Below, piece after piece: positions 50,135-58,097 of a DNA stretch of 64,000 nucleotides; position 1 is the first letter of the stretch, and each line of letters begins with the position of its first letter. The translations under genes and the position numbers were made by a program. Under the pieces are notes generated by a model that was given only the letters and a program-made list of their open reading frames with translations, was not told the DNA's origin and searched no databases. This stretch comes from 54-19 sp038210655 (GTDB lineage: Bacteria > Chloroflexota > Chloroflexia > Chloroheliales > Chloroheliaceae): assembly GCA_038210655.1 (NCBI GenBank), contig JBBQWM010000005.1, positions 124,001-188,000 of the forward strand. The letters are read 5' to 3'.

Positions 50135-50826
50135 CCTACCTCGATTTGTACAGCTTTTATTTTTTCATTTCGGCCCACATTATAACAGTTTGAGGCAGGG
50201 AGCGCCATGCAAGTCTGAATAGGGTGTGGGTGCGCGTTAATTTTTGTGGTTTGGAGCTAGGTTTTCACAGTCCCATTTTATTACTGTTTGAACTCGTGCA
50301 AAAATTTGACGCGCACCAATAGAGGGTGGCCCGTTTGCGTCCTGCTCAAATCTGATGTAAAATCAGCCTTGATCTACCTACTGCAAGGCGATTCGACAAA
50401 GTGACACGGTGAATCGTTGCTAAAACAAGGTTTTTAGTCTAAGGAGCTAGAGCCGCTACAATGCTGGCTGATGCTAAGAAACAAGCAGGCTTAATCAAAG
50501 GGTCAGGCGTAATTTCGCCGTGGAAATTGGGCCGGGCTTTCAGAGCCAAAATAACTTGCTGGCTGCTTATTTGCCAGACCTCTCAAATGAGCCAGTCCGC
50601 TTGGCTGGCTTCCGTTACCCCCCTATTCCACCCTACTCGTCCCCAATTCGTTTTATTCTTGATTAAATCCACCCAAAAATTAGCAACAAATCACCAGGTC
50701 GTCCGTTGTACAGATAGGGGTATGGATTATGCCTGCCCTGCTCATAGGCATATCTTTTTGGAAGCATCGGTAACACAGGAGTAATAAGTGGAGGAGATAG
50801 CATAATTTTGCTTGAGGTGAATATAC
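50135..50826. other. Gene-poor region of about 690 bp
   Basis: It contains a small family D derivative (50228-50318) and otherwise no supported gene. An open frame at 50461-50784 lacks a ribosome binding site and has atypical composition, so it is not called. The promoter of the following glycosyltransferase is presumably in the second half. Confidence 0.55.
50228..50318. mobile_element. Internally deleted family D element
   Basis: The left end GGGTGCGCGTTAATTTTTG and right end CAAAAATTTGACGCGCACC form the D-type terminal repeat. The interior corresponds only to the right half of the 41116 copy (GGTTTGGAGCTAGGTTTTCA type). AATAGGGTG before and AATAGAGGG after may be an imperfect 9-bp duplication. 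Confidence 0.75.
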
Positions 50827-52194
50827 TTGGGCTATAACATACAAATGATCGCACCGACTTCTTTCTTTGCCGATACCGGTTGTCATGTACGGATTTTGGA
50901 AGAGATCGAGACGCTGCAAGACGCTGGACACCGCGTGACAGTTTGTACTTATCACATGGGTGATGAGGTGGAAGGCGTAAAGATTAAACGTAGTCTGGAT
51001 GTCCCCTGGCACAAAGGGGTTCAGGTTGGGAGTAGTCGTCACAAACTTTATTTTGATGCAATGTTGGCCCTCAAATCAGCCCAGGCAGTCTGGCGAGATA
51101 AGCCTGATATTATTCATGCACACTTGCACGAGGGCGCTTTGATTGGCTACCCGCTCAAGTTGCTCCGAGGTGGTCGCACCCCCCTTATCTTTGATTTTCA
51201 GGGTAGCCTGACCAGCGAGATGCTTGACCATAATTTTTTACGTAAAGAGGGGCCATTTTACAAACCGGCTCTACTGCTTGAACGGTTTATCAACCGCCTG
51301 CCCGACCGCATTATCACCAGTTCACGCAATGCTACCAATATTTTGCGCGACGAGTATCACGTTCCAGCCGAAAAAATTGCTACTATTACCGACCGGGTGA
51401 ATTTGCAGCGCTTCCGTCCGGCCCAGAATGCCGAGGAGGAGGCCGCTACCGAGCGGTTGCGCCAATCGCTCGGTATTCCCGCCGACCGCAAAGTGGTCGT
51501 TTATCTGGGGTTATTGGCCCACTACCAGGGAACCGAAGTGTTGTTGGAAGCGGCCCGTTTGATAAAAGAAGAAATGCCAGAAGCTTTCTTTGTAATAATG
51601 GGTTATCCCGGTGTTGAAAGCTATGCCCAGTTAGCCGAGAGTATGGGCTTGCAAAATAGCGTGATCTTTCCCGGTCGGATTCCCTATAAGGATGCGCCAC
51701 TTTATTTGAGGTTGGGAGATGTCGCGGTGGCTCCCAAGATGAGCGCAACCGAAGGAGCCGGGAAAATCCCTAACTATATGGCAATGGCGTTGCCAGTCGT
51801 GACTTTTGATACGCCTATCAGCCGGGAATTTTTGGGCGAATTGGGCCGCTACGCCGAGTTTGGTTCGGCCCGTTCGTTGGCCGATCAGATCAAAGCTTTG
51901 TTAGCCGACGACACTAAACGTCTGGCTTTGGGTCAAGCTGTCCGAACCAGAGCCGTCGCTGATATGGGTTGGAACCGCGCTCGCTATCAACTAGAAGCCG
52001 TTTACGAGCAGGCTATCGCCCGCCGCCAGCGCCCTATACCCAGCCTCGATCTGGGGGTGGCGGCAGACAGTGGCTCCGACCGGAATGTCCGGCTTAATGT
52101 TAGCGCGGCAGCCGATAGTGGTTCTGACCGTGAAGCAGTAGTCTGGGAAGAAGCTTTGCCTACCAACCCAAACCAATCTTCTCAACACGCTTAG
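50827..52194 (+). CDS. Glycosyltransferase family 4 protein
   Basis: The 455-residue GT-B enzyme has DIIHAHLHEGALIGYPL, VVVYLGLLAHYQGTEVLLEAA and MSATEGAGKIPNYMAMALPV as donor-site region. The N-terminal TSFFADTGCHVRILEEIETL replaces the usual GG-x-E pattern. A TTG start is supported by GAGGTGA 7 nt upstream; an internal ATG is at 50845. The C-terminal 35 residues are low-complexity with two VxxAADSGSDR units, and the stop codon lies in a family B terminal repeat, so the natural end may be altered. Confidence 0.9.
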   Translation: MGYNIQMIAPTSFFADTGCHVRILEEIETLQDAGHRVTVCTYHMGDEVEGVKIKRSLDVPWHKGVQVGSSRHKLYFDAMLALKSAQAVWRDKPDIIHAHLHEGALIGYPLKLLRGGRTPLIFDFQGSLTSEMLDHNFLRKEGPFYKPALLLERFINRLPDRIITSSRNATNILRDEYHVPAEKIATITDRVNLQRFRPAQNAEEEAATERLRQSLGIPADRKVVVYLGLLAHYQGTEVLLEAARLIKEEMPEAFFVIMGYPGVESYAQLAESMGLQNSVIFPGRIPYKDAPLYLRLGDVAVAPKMSATEGAGKIPNYMAMALPVVTFDTPISREFLGELGRYAEFGSARSLADQIKALLADDTKRLALGQAVRTRAVADMGWNRARYQLEAVYEQAIARRQRPIPSLDLGVAADSGSDRNVRLNVSAAADSGSDREAVVWEEALPTNPNQSSQHA

Positions 52195-52331
52195 AGCAAA
52201 ATGCCGCAATCTTGACCCCTGTAGGAGCGAGCTTCTGCTCGCGATTGAGAGGGCAGTTGGGTGTTCAATCGCGAGCAGAAGCTCGCTCCTACAAAATATT
52301 GTTTAGCTCAAGGGCTTTGTATTGTGTTGTA
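52192..52331. mobile_element. Family B element at the glycosyltransferase stop codon
   Basis: The 140-bp element runs from TAGAGCAAAATGCCGC to TTGTATTGTGTTGTA, with inner palindrome 52221-52292 (GTAGGAGCGAGC...GCTCGCTCCTAC). Its first three bases are the TAG stop of the upstream gene. The next gene is convergent. Confidence 0.8.
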
Positions 52332-52430
52332 TAAGTAAAAACCAGCCCGACCCTACCGTTGCTAATCATCTGGCAACAGAACCGTCGGACTGGTTTTATT
52401 ATTGCGAAAAGTACGATAAAGATAAAAGGA

Positions 52431-52790
52431 TTAGGCGAATTGCTTGTTCATGCGACGAATGCGTTGCGACATAATCTCCAAAAGTTGGGTAGCAAAGTAG
52501 GGGTTATGCTGCACCAAAAAAGCGAAGCGCTGCTCATTCAAGGCTACTAGCTTGCAATCGGTGCTGGCAACTGCGGTAGCGCTCCGCAAGCCATCCTCGA
52601 TCAAAGCCATCTCACCTACGACAGTTCCGGGTTCGAGGGTTTCGACCAAATTGCCGTTGACCAGCACGTTTACTTCACCCTCTAAAATAACATACATTTT
52701 TTTGCCGGATTGCCCTTGCTCAAAAACAACCTGACCTGCCGAAAAGCTTTCAAAGTCTGTTGTGTTTTGAAAAAGATTTATTGTACTCAT
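52431..52790 (-). CDS. Cyclic nucleotide-binding domain protein
   Basis: The 119-residue protein consists of one Crp/CNMP-type domain: FSAGQVVFEQGQSGKKMYVI, GEVNVLVNG and the phosphate-binding cassette GEMALIEDGLRSATAVA with the conserved Glu and Arg. No DNA-binding or output domain is attached, so it may act as a free regulatory subunit. ATG at 52790 chosen because AAAGGAG lies upstream. Confidence 0.9.
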   Translation of the reverse strand: MSTINLFQNTTDFESFSAGQVVFEQGQSGKKMYVILEGEVNVLVNGNLVETLEPGTVVGEMALIEDGLRSATAVASTDCKLVALNEQRFAFLVQHNPYFATQLLEIMSQRIRRMNKQFA

Positions 52791-53236
52791 TTTAATTATT
52801 CTCCTTTCTGACCACATTAACCACGCTTTATTATTACCCGGTCTAGCGGATTTGAGATAGACTGAACTGCCTATTGTAGAGTTCGACTATCGTCCAGTTT
52901 CCAACTAGGTCTTTAGACGTAGCCTGTCGCGCTAAATCCCCCACAGGCGCGGTGTTCTACAAAGAGTTAAGCATTACCTTTTCAGATAAGCGCAGTGTTG
53001 TAGTTTAGTCCAACTTAGATTCGAGGGCGGTATAGTATTTGCACAGTTCTTTAGTAGATTGAGCGCTATAGTCGGCTTGTTCCGGCTTGCACGATCTGCT
53101 TAACTCATCTATTTCTTACAAGAGATTGGGTACAGGTAGGCCAAGTAAATTAACCAATTTACTAGAAATAAGGAAAATTGTGTAGTCCGTACAGCCTGTC
53201 TATGCCTATTGATTATCGAGGAGGTAAAGTAATTTT
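52791..53236. other. Gene-free 446-bp divergent region
   Basis: It lies between the cyclic nucleotide-binding protein (minus) and the DJ-1/PfpI gene (plus). No ORF, hairpin or repeat family was recognised; promoters of both genes should be here. GAGGAGG is the ribosome binding site of the plus-strand gene. Confidence 0.5.
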
Positions 53237-53803
53237 ATGGAAACAAGTAGCTTGAACGGAATGAAGATTGCGATTCTGGCAACCGACGATTTTGAACAAG
53301 TTGAGTTGACCGAGCCAAAGAAAGCGCTGGAACAGGCCGGAGCCACTGTTCAAATTATTTCTGACAAGTCGGGTCAGATTCAAGGGATGAACCACGATGT
53401 CAAGGCCGATAGCTTTAAGGTAGATTTGACCTTCGATCAGGCTAAAGCGGAGAATTTTGAGGCCGTGCTATTGCCGGGTGGAGCGCTCAACGCCGACAAT
53501 CTGAGGGTAAACCCCAACGCCAAAGAGTTTGTCCGGCAGATCGACCGGGCGGGCAAGCCTATCGCGGTTATTTGCCACGCGCCCTGGCTATTGGTATCGG
53601 CGGGTTTGGTCGAAGGTCGCCAACTAACCAGCTATCACACTATTCAGGACGATATTCGCAACGCAGGCGGCAAATGGAGCGACCAGGAAACGGTACATGA
53701 TCGCAACTGGATTAGCAGCCGTAGCCCCAAAGATATTCCGGCTTTTAACCAGGCTATGATCGAGTTGTTTGTTCAATCGCGCTCGAAAACTTCGGTTCGT
53801 TGA
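53237..53803 (+). CDS. DJ-1/PfpI family protein
   Basis: The 188-residue protein has KIAILATDDFEQVELTEP with the conserved Glu, and the nucleophile elbow IAVICHAPWLLVSAGLV (Cys followed by His). This matches PfpI/YhbO-type general stress proteins, variously described as peptidases or glyoxalase/deglycase-like. GAGGAGG upstream of the ATG. Monocistronic, followed by a family B element 17 bp after the stop. Confidence 0.94.
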   Translation: METSSLNGMKIAILATDDFEQVELTEPKKALEQAGATVQIISDKSGQIQGMNHDVKADSFKVDLTFDQAKAENFEAVLLPGGALNADNLRVNPNAKEFVRQIDRAGKPIAVICHAPWLLVSAGLVEGRQLTSYHTIQDDIRNAGGKWSDQETVHDRNWISSRSPKDIPAFNQAMIELFVQSRSKTSVR

Positions 53804-53820
53804 GAACCACTCTCATAAGC

Positions 53821-53948
53821 TATAGCAGAACACTATCTACCTATTTGTAGGAGCGAGCTTCTGCTCGCGATTGAACACCCGGCTGCGGCTTTAATCGCGA
53901 GCAGAAGCTCGCTCCTACAATCGTTTAGTTACTCTACATTTTAGTAGA
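53821..53948. mobile_element. Family B element after the DJ-1/PfpI gene
   Basis: It starts TATAGCAGAACAC and has the inner palindrome 53847-53918. The right terminus (TTTTAGTAGA type) is diverged, so the end is approximate. It lies between convergent genes. Confidence 0.7.
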
Positions 53949-54045
53949 GAGCTTGTGTCAAAAATACCAGAAGTGTCTTTTGGCAAAGTATATTCACAAT
54001 TATAGGTTCTTTTTCCGGTGAGTTCTAAACTTCGGATTGGTCAAA

Positions 54046-54735
54046 TTATGGCAGTAATACGCTTTGTCCACTGCCATAGCGTTTTTGGCTTTTCCCATTT
54101 AACACAAAGATATTGCCAGTTCCGGCGACCTGCCACTCCCGCCCACTTCCGATCAGGCCGGTTGAACCTTCCACCCCTATGACGGTTGCGCCACGTGACG
54201 CATACCGTCCTAATCCGCTCAACCAGCCTGGAATTTCATCAAAATGGGGAATAACGGCTAAACCGGGAGCCAAACCTAAAGCCGGTTGGGAGCGCAAAAA
54301 ACTGGGGAGGCTACCTGCAAGGGCCATCGCGCCCGCCGAACAACCCGCCACCACCCCACCCGCCTGGAAGACCTGTTCAATCGCTTGCCAGCACTTAGTG
54401 TCGCGCAAGGTCTTGACCAGATAGCCCGGTTTGCCGCCTGATAAATAGATGAAATTGGTCGCCGCGATCCGTTCGGCCAGTTTAGCAGAGTCGGCTTCCT
54501 CGCGAGTACCGATCATGATAGCTTCGGCGCTGGCTCCCAATCGCTCAAAATGTTCGATACCCATTCTAGCCCAGCGTTCCATCACTTCCGGCCCGTCCGG
54601 GGCGGAAGCCGTCGGCAGCACCAGTACTCGCGGCGCGTCGTCGAGCCTTGCCAGCAATGCCCGGTCGAGCAGGTCTGAACCGGGTAGAAATTCGCCCGAT
54701 CCGATCAGGGCCACCGTTCCTTTTCTTATCCTCAT
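54046..54735 (-). CDS. Peptidase S51/cyanophycinase-like protein
   Basis: The 229-residue protein has the class I glutamine amidotransferase-like fold of S51 peptidases. GTVALIGSGEFLPGSDLLDR begins the fold, NFIYLSGGKPGYLVKTL precedes the catalytic serine in VVAGCSAGAMALAG, and a His-containing segment is near PHFDEIPGWLSG. Members cleave Asp- or cyanophycin-type dipeptides. It is shorter than true cyanophycinase. GGAGG lies 7 nt upstream of the ATG. Confidence 0.85.
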   Translation of the reverse strand: MRIRKGTVALIGSGEFLPGSDLLDRALLARLDDAPRVLVLPTASAPDGPEVMERWARMGIEHFERLGASAEAIMIGTREEADSAKLAERIAATNFIYLSGGKPGYLVKTLRDTKCWQAIEQVFQAGGVVAGCSAGAMALAGSLPSFLRSQPALGLAPGLAVIPHFDEIPGWLSGLGRYASRGATVIGVEGSTGLIGSGREWQVAGTGNIFVLNGKSQKRYGSGQSVLLP

Positions 54736-54806
54736 TTTTCTTCCTCCGACCTCATTCTAAACTACTCCTGAAGATCGCTCAATCGCGGTCGATTGCGCGT
54801 TTGCAC

Positions 54807-54989
54807 AGATAAGCGTCAGTTTAGTGCAACCTAGCCAGGCTATACTATTCCCTAAACCTGGGTTGAATTATCTTAGAAAAATTTTCGCAGGAAATTTTTC
54901 TAAGATATATAGTTGAGTGTTTTGGGCCGAGATTTTCACGGTCGCCCATTTTACCTTTTGAACCCCTGCAAAAAACCTGACGCTCACCA
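54807..54989. mobile_element. Family D element, uninterrupted copy
   Basis: Ends AAGCGTCAGTTTAGTGCAA and CTGCAAAAAACCTGACGCTC are diverged D-type terminal repeats. The centre TCTTAGAAAAATTTTCGCAG with its inverted partner corresponds to the site that carries the family E insertion in the 41116 copy. The 183-bp length equals that copy without its insert. No target duplication was recognised. Confidence 0.75.
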
Positions 54990-55132
54990 TAGCTGCTTTT
55001 CCAACTTGAGGTCAGGCAGAAACTCAGATTTATTCACTGAACGCGCCCGGATTTTCACTTGTAAGGCTGGGATGGTAGAATAGGCGGGTTATAAGGCTTG
55101 GCGTAAACGGTGAAGGGTTGAGGAGGCGTAGA

Positions 55133-56095
55133 ATGGAATATCGTAATCTTGGTCGGTCAGGTGTAAAAGTCAGTGCGATTAGTCTGGGTAGCTGGTTGAC
55201 TTATGGGGGTAGCGTGGGAGCTAATACGGCCCGCGAATGTATTTTGCAGGCGTATGAACTGGGCGTGAATTTGTTTGATACCTCCAATGTCTATCACGGC
55301 GGGGAAGCCGAGCAGGTGCTGGGCGACGTGCTAAAGGGGTTGCCCCGCTCGTCGTATGTGCTGGCGACCAAAGTTTTCTTCCCGGTTGGTGAGGGGCCGA
55401 ACGCCCGAGGGCTTTCGCGCAAGCATATTATGGAGCAAGCTCATGCCAGTTTGCGGCGGCTCAAGACCGATTATATTGATCTTTATCAGTGCCATCGCTA
55501 CGACCCAAATACGCCCCTGGACGAGACTTTACGCGCCCTGGACGATTTGGTAACGCAAGGCAAGGTGGTCTACGTGGGGGTGAGCGAATGGAGTGCCGAG
55601 CAGATTGCGGCGGCCATGCAGGTAGCTCATCAGTTTAACCTCGACCCAATCGTCTCCAATCAGCCGCAGTATAATATGATTGTGCGTGGCATTGAAAAAG
55701 AGGTGATCCCGCTCAGCCAGCGCGAAGGGGTTGGGCAAATCGTTTGGTCGCCGCTGGCGCAGGGGGTTTTGAGCGGCAAGTATCAGCTCGGTCAATCCTT
55801 GCCGGAAGGTAGCCGGGCGCTTGACTCGCGCTCGAACCAGTTTATGGGGCCACTCTTGCAAGAGCCAGTGTTACAGGCTATCGACCGCTTGCGGCCCATC
55901 GCCGACGGGCTAAACCTGAGTCTATCTCAGTTGGCTCTAGCCTGGGTCTTGCGCCAGCCCAATGTCTCCAGCGCTATTACCGGCGCGTCCCGTCTGGAAC
56001 AAGTCACCGAGAATGTGGGTGCGGCAGGCATCAAACTCGACAATAACGTTCTGACTGCCATTGATACCGCCCTGAATGGCATCATTCAATTATAG
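55133..56095 (+). CDS. Aldo/keto reductase (potassium channel beta-subunit/YghZ-like)
   Basis: The 320-residue TIM-barrel oxidoreductase has LFDTSNVYHGGEAEQVLGD (catalytic Asp and Tyr), LATKVFFPVGEG (Lys), YIDLYQCHRYDP (His) and a C-terminal NADPH site ITGASRLEQVTENV. The sequence resembles the Kv-beta/L-glyceraldehyde-3-phosphate reductase branch. It reduces aldehydes with NADPH. The ATG at 55133 follows AGGAGG by 6 nt; a longer frame begins at TTG 55118. Confidence 0.95.
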   Translation: MEYRNLGRSGVKVSAISLGSWLTYGGSVGANTARECILQAYELGVNLFDTSNVYHGGEAEQVLGDVLKGLPRSSYVLATKVFFPVGEGPNARGLSRKHIMEQAHASLRRLKTDYIDLYQCHRYDPNTPLDETLRALDDLVTQGKVVYVGVSEWSAEQIAAAMQVAHQFNLDPIVSNQPQYNMIVRGIEKEVIPLSQREGVGQIVWSPLAQGVLSGKYQLGQSLPEGSRALDSRSNQFMGPLLQEPVLQAIDRLRPIADGLNLSLSQLALAWVLRQPNVSSAITGASRLEQVTENVGAAGIKLDNNVLTAIDTALNGIIQL

Positions 56096-56104
56096 GATTA
56101 TAGG

Positions 56105-56234
56105 ATTGCAATTACTCACCGCAGAGGCGTAGAGAAAAGCTAGAATCCAATGGGCGACCACCTAGGGTCGCGCTCTACACCAGATTTTGAGTAGGGGCGA
56201 CCCTAGGTGGTCGCCCGGCTTGAGTAATTACAAT
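56105..56234. mobile_element. Family A core in a third terminal context
   Basis: Outer ends ATTGCAATTACTCA (56105) and TGAGTAATTACAAT (to 56234) are inverted repeats. The inner arms are inverted relative to other copies: GGGCGACCACCTAGGGTCG (56152) faces GTAGGGGCGACCCTAGGTGG (56191). An ACCGCAGAGGCGTAGAG piece is shared with the family C-like patch near 13120. Confidence 0.7.
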
Positions 56235-56259
56235 CGTAAATCGTAAATCGTAAATCACT

Positions 56260-56997
56260 ATGCCTACTCAAACTTATTTTGAATTGCTCGAAATGATGCA
56301 GGCGGAAGCCGCTAAACATCGTCGTAGCGGCCATGTCTGCCCAATTTGCCGGATGACGCTGGATGCAGTGGATCGGTTGCTGCATTTATTGAGCCTGGAA
56401 AACGTTAATGACATCGAAACTCGTCAGGAGTTACGGCAATCGGGCGGCTTTTGCAATCGGCATTCCTATCAATGGGCCAAATTGCACGATGCACTTGGTA
56501 CGGCGATCATTTACGAAGACCTCTTGCGCGAAGCTGAACGGCGGATCGAGCGGGGCGATTTTACCCCACCCAAACGGGCGGGCCTTTTCGGGCGTTCGGT
56601 CACACCCGCCAACCCTTTTCAGCCTTGTCCATTATGTGAACAGCAAAAGGAAGTCGAGACCCGGATCATCGCCGATTTCGCGGAGGGCTTTGCAACCGAA
56701 GGGCGGTTTCGGCAAGCTTATGCCGCCCCACTCGTCGCCGGTCTATGCCTGGAACACTTCCGGCAAAGCGCCCTAAAGCTAGAAGGCCCGCCGCTCGAAG
56801 AATTAAGCCGCCACCAACGGGCCAAACTCGCGGCGACCCAGGCTGTTTTGCATCAGATTATCGACAAGATGGATGCCGGGCGCAAGCTAGAAGGAATGTC
56901 GGAAGAAGAAAAAGCCGCCCACCGCGCTATCGGTGAAGAACGCGAAGCCCTGACCCGCGCTATCTGGCAAATGGTTGGCCTGGAGGACGTGCAGTAA
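56260..56997 (+). CDS. DUF6062 family protein with two Cys-X2-Cys motifs
   Basis: The 245-residue protein has metal-site-like pairs CPIC (about residues 27-30, after a His-rich stretch) and CPLC (about 124-127), CNRHSYQW and a second CLEHF. Similar proteins are annotated DUF6062; the pairs suggest a zinc- or cluster-binding repeat. The ATG follows a TCGTAAA heptamer array directly and no Shine-Dalgarno is visible. Function unknown. Confidence 0.82.
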   Translation: MPTQTYFELLEMMQAEAAKHRRSGHVCPICRMTLDAVDRLLHLLSLENVNDIETRQELRQSGGFCNRHSYQWAKLHDALGTAIIYEDLLREAERRIERGDFTPPKRAGLFGRSVTPANPFQPCPLCEQQKEVETRIIADFAEGFATEGRFRQAYAAPLVAGLCLEHFRQSALKLEGPPLEELSRHQRAKLAATQAVLHQIIDKMDAGRKLEGMSEEEKAAHRAIGEEREALTRAIWQMVGLEDVQ

Positions 56998-57055
56998 ATA
57001 CAGTAAATACAATAAATACAGTAATTAACAGGGATAGACAGGATGAACGGGATAG
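56995..57055. repeat. ACAGTAAAT units and inverted GGATAAACAGGAT-type repeat
   Basis: Tandem AATACAGTA units begin at the stop codon of the DUF6062 gene and continue to about 57027. They run into AACAGGGATAGACAGGATGA, the reverse complement of the unit type upstream of aroKB and of the deacetylase gene. Confidence 0.7.
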
Positions 57056-57135
57056 AATTAGATTATATAAAAAGATGATAACGGCTCAAAATGTATCACG
57101 CTTCATACTGTTTGAGTTGGGACGGTTAAGATTAC

Positions 57136-57249
57136 TGTAACTGTTCACGAAGTGTCATTCTGAGGCGGGAAATTACCTCAATTTTGATAATGTAGGTCTC
57201 CCGCCGAAGAATCTCAATTCGTCCAGCTGTTCGGTCGTGAACGATTACA
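57136..57249. mobile_element. Family C element, copy 1, with 6-bp target duplication
   Basis: The 114-bp element has terminal repeats TGTAACTGTTCACGA / TCGTGAACGATTACA and is flanked by GATTAC at 57130-57135 and 57250-57255. The interior has GTCATTCTGAGGCGGG and CCCGCCGAAGAATCTCA. No ORF. Confidence 0.92.
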
Positions 57250-57309
57250 GATTACTTAAAAAGGCTGTATTTATTCTACTAATGTTACAGGAGGTTATGG
57301 GGTATTGCG

Positions 57310-57717
57310 TTGCTGCCTGAGGAGTTGACCCGGAAAATATTAGAAGCTTGTTTTGAGGTAAGTAATGAGCTAGGGGCGGGCTTTTTGGAGTCGGTTTATG
57401 AGAGGGCTTTGTTGATAGCGTTACACGATAAAGACATTCAGGTTCAATCGCAAGTGTCTTTATCGGTAAAGTTTCGCGGTCAGGTAGTGGGAGAATACTT
57501 CGCAGATATACTGGTCGAAAACATTATTATTCTGGAATTGAAGGCGGTCAAAGATTTAGCTTCTGAGCACCAAGCTCAGGTCATTAACTACCTCAAAGCA
57601 ACCGGCATCGAAGTAGGCTTCTGTAACTGTTCACAGCATGTCATTCTGAGGCGGGGCATTACCTGGGTTTTTGCCAAAGTAAGTTTCCCGCCGAAGAATC
57701 TCAGTTCAAACCACTAG
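57310..57717 (+). CDS. GxxExxY family protein with C-terminus replaced by a mobile element
   Basis: The 135-residue frame begins with the GxxExxY domain: ILEACFEVSNELGAGFLESVYE gives the name motif, followed by VVGEYFADILVENIIILELKAV, a PD-(D/E)XK-like core. After codon 104 (GIEVGF) the frame runs into a family C element, adding about 31 foreign residues. The original end LVNFGKPRLEYRRLHK is still readable at 57743-57793. The TTG start has AGGAGG at 57289-57294, a long spacing; ATT at 57304 is an alternative. Probably damaged, perhaps still functional. Confidence 0.8.
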   Translation: MLPEELTRKILEACFEVSNELGAGFLESVYERALLIALHDKDIQVQSQVSLSVKFRGQVVGEYFADILVENIIILELKAVKDLASEHQAQVINYLKATGIEVGFCNCSQHVILRRGITWVFAKVSFPPKNLSSNH

Positions 57718-57736
57718 ATTTCTGTGAACGGTTACA
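57622..57736. mobile_element. Family C element, copy 2, inserted in the GxxExxY gene
   Basis: The 115-bp element has terminal repeats TGTAACTGTTCACAG / CTGTGAACGGTTACA (14 of 15 paired) and is flanked by GGCTTC at 57616-57621 and 57737-57742. Element plus duplication is 121 bp, not a multiple of three, so it shifts the frame. Confidence 0.95.
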
Positions 57737-57793
57737 GGCTTCTTAGTCAACTTCGGTAAACCGAGATTGGAATATCGAAGGTTACACAAATAA
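57737..57793 (+). pseudogene. Original 3' end of the GxxExxY gene
   Basis: Reading on from the second GGCTTC gives GFLVNFGKPRLEYRRLHK and TAA at 57791-57793, matching the usual 'G-L-L-x-N-F-G...LE.KR' end of the family. It is separated from the rest of the gene by family C copy 2. Confidence 0.92.
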
Positions 57794-57797
57794 TTGA

Positions 57798-57924
57798 AGT
57801 AACTACTCAGGCCACCATGTCATTCTGAGGCGGGGGATTACCTGGATTTTGCCAAAGATAGCTCTCCGCCGAAGAATCTTAGACCCTTCGCTGTGGCTCA
57901 GGGTGACAGGGCTGAGTAGTTACT
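57798..57924. mobile_element. Family C element, copy 3, at the original GxxExxY stop codon
   Basis: The 127-bp element has perfect 13-bp terminal repeats AGTAACTACTCAG / CTGAGTAGTTACT and is flanked by AATTGA at 57792-57797 and 57925-57930. The left duplication overlaps the original stop codon (TAA, 57791-57793). Confidence 0.92.
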
Positions 57925-57942
57925 AATTGATATGTTATTCTT

Positions 57943-57999
57943 TGTGAAGAGGAATTCTAATCCGATTTGGCTCTATCGAAATTAGAATTCCCTTTTACA
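57943..57999. mobile_element. Family F hairpin repeat, copy 2
   Basis: TGTGAAGAGGAATTCTAAT (57943-57961) pairs imperfectly with ATTAGAATTCCCTTTTACA (57981-57999). The loop CCGATTTGGCTCTATCGAA is the reverse complement of the family F loop at 2770-2789 with a few changes. Confidence 0.7.
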
Positions 58000-58097
58000 T
58001 TGAATGCAACTCTGAATGCAGCAATGTATTTACTAATTATTATCCTGTTTATCCTGTCTATCCCTGTTAAATGGTTTTAATTGTCTTGAGAGGTGAG

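Noticed and set aside
50461..50784. Open frame of 107 codons upstream of a glycosyltransferase
   Set aside because: No ribosome binding site, composition unlike its neighbours (many Cys, Ser, Pro and His), no recognisable family; probably chance.
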